Below are positions 6,253 to 8,173 of a stretch of 8,173 nt of DNA, one piece after another. The translations under genes and the position numbers were made by a program. Numbering within the stretch: position 1 is the stretch's first letter; each line of letters opens with the position of its first letter. This stretch comes from Actinomycetota bacterium (GTDB taxonomy: Bacteria > Actinomycetota > Actinomycetes > Actinomycetales > Angustibacteraceae). The stretch is from assembly GCA_014377795.1 (NCBI GenBank), contig JACMOY010000133.1, positions 1 to 8,173 on the forward strand, given 5' to 3'. Under the pieces are notes generated by a model. It worked only from the letters and a program-made list of their open reading frames with translations. It ran no database searches and was not told where the DNA came from.

Positions 6253-7173
6253 TCAGCGGGTGGTGTCGGCCGCGAGGCCGCGACTGCGCAGGATGCGCCG
6301 CTCGAGGGGGGCGAAGAAGAGCAGCTCGACCGCGATGCCGACCACGAGGATCAGCAGGATCGCGGCGATCACGACACTGGTGTCTGACAGCTGCCGCCCC
6401 TGGTCGAGCAGCGCGCCCAGGCCGAACCCGAGGCGGCCGCCGACGACGATCAGCTCGGCGGCCATCAGCGAACGCCACGAGAACGCCCAGCCCTGGCGCA
6501 GACCGGCGACGTAGCCCGGCATCGCGGCGGGCAGGATCACGTGCCGCACCATCTGCCACCGGCCGGCGCCCAGGACGGTGCCGACCCGACGGAACAGCGG
6601 CGGCACCTGGTCGACCCCGCTGAGCAGCCCGTTGATGATCGAGGGCACCGCGCCGAGCAGGATGACGAAGTACATGGTGGCGTCCGAGACCCCGAACCAC
6701 AGGATCGCCGCCGGCACCCACGCCACCGACGGCAGCACCTGCAGACCCGTGATCAGCGGGCCGACGCTGGCCCGCAGCAGCCGCACCCGCGAGATCAGCA
6801 CGGCCAGCGGGGTGGCGATCAGCACGGCCACGACGAAACCGATGACCCCGCGCTCGACGCTGGTGGCGATGGCGGTCAGCGCCGTGTGGTCGGCGAACAG
6901 CGACCGCAGCGTGGTCCACACGTCCTGCGGCGAGGCCAGGGTGTAGCTGGGCCGCACCCCCGACCACACGACCAGCTGCCACAGGGCGACCAGCACGAGG
7001 ACCGCGAGCATCGGCGGCAGCACCGACCAGCGCAGCCGGTCCGACCAGGTGCGCGGGCCGAGCGTCCTGTCGGTCTGCAGCGCGTCCAGGCCCGACTCCA
7101 GATCGCGCGCGTCGTCGCGGGTGGTGGCCCCTGTCGTAGCGGCAGCGGTACCGATGCTGGTCTCAGGCGGCAT
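6253..7173 (-). CDS. ABC transporter permease, NitT/TauT/SsuC type
   Basis: This 306-residue inner-membrane subunit belongs to the binding-protein-dependent permease fold (BPD_transp_1). After a hydrophilic N-terminus of about 50 residues, hydrophobic segments occur near residues 52-70, 103-127, 145-162, 166-184 and 267-290. The EAA loop that docks on the ATPase reads LGAGRWQMVRHVILPAAMPGYVAGLRQG (about 201-228), a form typical of sulfonate, taurine and nitrate importers. I chose the ATG at 7171-7173 because GGAG lies ten bases upstream (7184-7187) and the start then overlaps the ATPase stop by 11 nt, a normal operon junction. A longer form from 7239 would add 22 residues inside the ATPase gene and has no support. 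It is the last gene of its operon, ending 1 nt past the direct repeat at the terminator. Confidence 0.93.
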   Translation of the reverse strand: MPPETSIGTAAATTGATTRDDARDLESGLDALQTDRTLGPRTWSDRLRWSVLPPMLAVLVLVALWQLVVWSGVRPSYTLASPQDVWTTLRSLFADHTALTAIATSVERGVIGFVVAVLIATPLAVLISRVRLLRASVGPLITGLQVLPSVAWVPAAILWFGVSDATMYFVILLGAVPSIINGLLSGVDQVPPLFRRVGTVLGAGRWQMVRHVILPAAMPGYVAGLRQGWAFSWRSLMAAELIVVGGRLGFGLGALLDQGRQLSDTSVVIAAILLILVVGIAVELLFFAPLERRILRSRGLAADTTR

Positions 7174-7969
7174 GGCGGCGGATCTCCGTGCGCAGGTCGT
7201 TGGTGATCTCATCAGCCAGCGCTGCGACCTCGGGGGCACCGATCCGCCGCTGCCCGCTGGTGTCGACCCGCCACTCGCGGACGATGCGGCCCGGGCGCGA
7301 CGACATCAGCAGCACGCGCTCGCCCAGGCGCACGGCCTCGCGCACATTGTGGGTCACGAAGACGATGGTGCGGCCGGTCTCGCGCCAGATCCGCTCGAGC
7401 TCGTCGTGCAGCAGGTCGCGGGTGATCGCGTCCAACGCGGCGAAGGGCTCGTCCATCAGCAGCACCGGACGCTCCTGGGCCAGCGAGCGCGCCAGCGCCA
7501 CCCGCTGGCGCATGCCCCCTGACAGCTCGTGCACCCGCTTGTCGCCCGCCCCGCCCAGGCGCACCAGGTCGAGCAGCTCACCGGCCCGGGCCCGACGTCC
7601 GGACGCCGGCACGCCCCGCAGGCGCAGCGCCAGCTCGATGTTGGCGCCAGCGGTCAACCACGGGAACAGCGCCGGCTCCTGAAACATCAGGGCAGCACCC
7701 TCGCGGCCCACGTCGACCGATCCGCTGGTGGCCGGCTCGGGCCCGGCCATGATCGACAGCAGGGTCGACTTCCCGCACCCCGAGGCACCCAGCAGGCAGA
7801 CGAACTCACCCGGGGCGATCGCCAGGTCGATGCCGTCCAGCACCGGCGCGCCGTCCGTCGTGAAGCGCTTGCCGACCCCCGACAGGCGCACCGCGGGAGC
7901 GGTCCGGCGCTCGGATGCGCTGTCCACGCTCACTTCCCTGTCCACGCTCACTGCCCTGTCCACGCTCAC
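7163..7969 (-). CDS. ABC transporter ATP-binding protein, NitT/TauT/SsuB type
   Basis: This 268-residue ATPase energises the importer from the cytoplasmic face. It has Walker A GASGCGKST (61-69), a Q-loop in MFQEPALFPW (Gln97), signature LSGGMRQ (149-155), Walker B VLLMDEP (169-175), D-loop ALD (178-180) and H-loop His207 in FVTHNVREA. FQEPALFPWLT and the THNVREAVRLG stretch are typical of the nitrate/sulfonate/taurine group. The segment between TSGSV and the Q-loop is short, as in some actinobacterial members. The GTG start (7967-7969) overlaps the binding protein's TGA in GTGA, a 4-nt overlap, and lacks a good ribosome binding site, so re-initiation after the upstream gene is likely. The first 17 residues are encoded by three copies of an 18-bp repeat and offer GTG alternatives at codons 7 and 13. 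The 3' end overlaps the permease start by 11 nt. Confidence 0.95.
   Translation of the reverse strand: MSVDRAVSVDREVSVDSASERRTAPAVRLSGVGKRFTTDGAPVLDGIDLAIAPGEFVCLLGASGCGKSTLLSIMAGPEPATSGSVDVGREGAALMFQEPALFPWLTAGANIELALRLRGVPASGRRARAGELLDLVRLGGAGDKRVHELSGGMRQRVALARSLAQERPVLLMDEPFAALDAITRDLLHDELERIWRETGRTIVFVTHNVREAVRLGERVLLMSSRPGRIVREWRVDTSGQRRIGAPEVAALADEITNDLRTEIRRHAA
7184..7187 (-). promoter_or_regulatory. Ribosome binding site deciding the ABC permease start
   Basis: GGAG on the minus strand lies ten bases before the ATG at 7171-7173, within the ATPase gene's last codons. It supports the shorter 306-residue permease over the 328-residue reading. Confidence 0.5.
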
Positions 7970-7973
7970 TGCT
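7920..7973 (-). repeat. Three tandem copies of an 18-bp repeat at the binding protein/ATPase junction
   Basis: The plus strand carries CTGTCCACGCTCACT three times, at 7920-7934, 7938-7952 and 7956-7970, each followed by a variable triplet (tcc, gcc, gct). On the coding strand each unit starts with AGTGAGCGTGGACAG and encodes V/M-S-V-D plus two variable residues. Every copy therefore contains GTGA, and the stop of the binding protein and the start of the ATPase both fall in the copy at 7956-7970. The core 15 bases are identical in all copies, which indicates recent duplication or homogenisation. Confidence 0.95.
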
Positions 7974-8173
7974 GGCCCAGACCGGCGGACGAGACCGTCG
8001 GCTCACCCTTGGCCTTGAGCACCGCGTTCTGCGGCCGCAGGTCGTAGATCCCCTTGAGGTCGGCCTTCTTGACCAGCCCAGCGGTCACCCCGTCGCTGAG
8101 GTCCTTCTGCAGCGAGGACGCCAGCGGGTCGACGGTCACCGTGATGCCCGAGAAGGCCCGGGCGATCACGGCG
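7966..8173 (-). CDS. ABC transporter substrate-binding protein, NitT/TauT/SsuA-like (C-terminal fragment, truncated by window edge)
   Basis: Only the last 69 residues are in the window; the rest lies to the right. VTVDPLASSLQKDLSDGV (about residues 12-29 of the fragment) followed by ADLKGIYDLRPQNAVLKAKGEP is the usual C-terminal end of periplasmic or lipid-anchored binding proteins for aliphatic sulfonates and related nitrate/taurine-type solutes: a DPLA(S/T)S helix, then a GIYDL...N.VL...G tail. The signal peptide, lipobox and ligand pocket cannot be seen, so the solute is not determinable. The TGA (7966-7968) overlaps the ATPase GTG, confirming a single operon read right to left, binding protein to ATPase to permease. 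Confidence 0.85.
   Translation of the reverse strand, partial: AVIARAFSGITVTVDPLASSLQKDLSDGVTAGLVKKADLKGIYDLRPQNAVLKAKGEPTVSSAGLGQQ

Noticed and set aside
7174..7239. Longer ABC permease start at 7239 adding 22 residues
   Set aside because: It would overlap the ATPase gene by 77 nt and its extra residues have no family character. The ATG at 7173 has a ribosome site and a normal 11-nt overlap.
1..8173. Search for tRNA/rRNA genes, CRISPR arrays, transposons, attachment sites, toxin-antitoxin or defence genes
   Set aside because: No spaced repeat array, no rRNA or tRNA-like segment and no transposase or integrase motif was seen. Coding is nearly continuous with ordinary metabolic, transport and RNA-helicase genes.

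Overview
The window is very GC-rich with strong G/C at third codon positions, frequent GTG starts and long spurious antisense reading frames. This fits a high-GC actinomycete (Actinomycetota). A finer placement would be a guess. All genes look chromosomal and metabolic. I see no rRNA, tRNA, CRISPR array, transposase or phage gene.

Left block (1-4410, all minus strand, transcribed right to left): an SRPBCC-fold protein, a type I glycerate kinase, an NCS1-family nucleobase-type permease, a PuuD-like class I glutamine amidotransferase/gamma-glutamyl hydrolase, and the N-terminal 178 residues of an APC-family amino acid/amine permease that runs off the left edge. Two junctions are nearly fused (3-nt gaps). 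Two gaps, of 93 and 70 nt, could hold internal promoters. The NCS1-hydrolase-APC trio suggests uptake and gamma-glutamyl-type catabolism of a nitrogen compound such as a polyamine, an amine or a purine-derived product. Glycerate kinase would return C3 or glyoxylate-derived carbon to glycolysis. The substrate cannot be fixed from this sequence.

Middle (4411-6164): a divergent promoter region with a GC-rich, potentially structured leader, followed by the only plus-strand gene. This is a complete DEAD-box RNA helicase with an Arg/Gly-rich tail. Its start is ambiguous (ATG 4662 or TTG 4728).

Right block (6253-8173, minus strand): an ABC importer of the NitT/TauT/SsuABC type, read as binding protein (only the C-terminal 69 residues visible), then ATPase, then permease, with overlapping ends (4 nt and 11 nt). 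It converges on the helicase. The 88-nt gap between them carries a perfect 12-bp inverted repeat, probably a bidirectional terminator, plus a 13-bp direct repeat that supplies a second possible 3' arm.

I found no clear undescribed defence, mobile or biosynthetic system. The best leads are the triplicated 18-bp repeat that multiplies the GTGA start/stop junction between binding protein and ATPase, the structured helicase leader with its start-site conflict, and the two-armed terminator.
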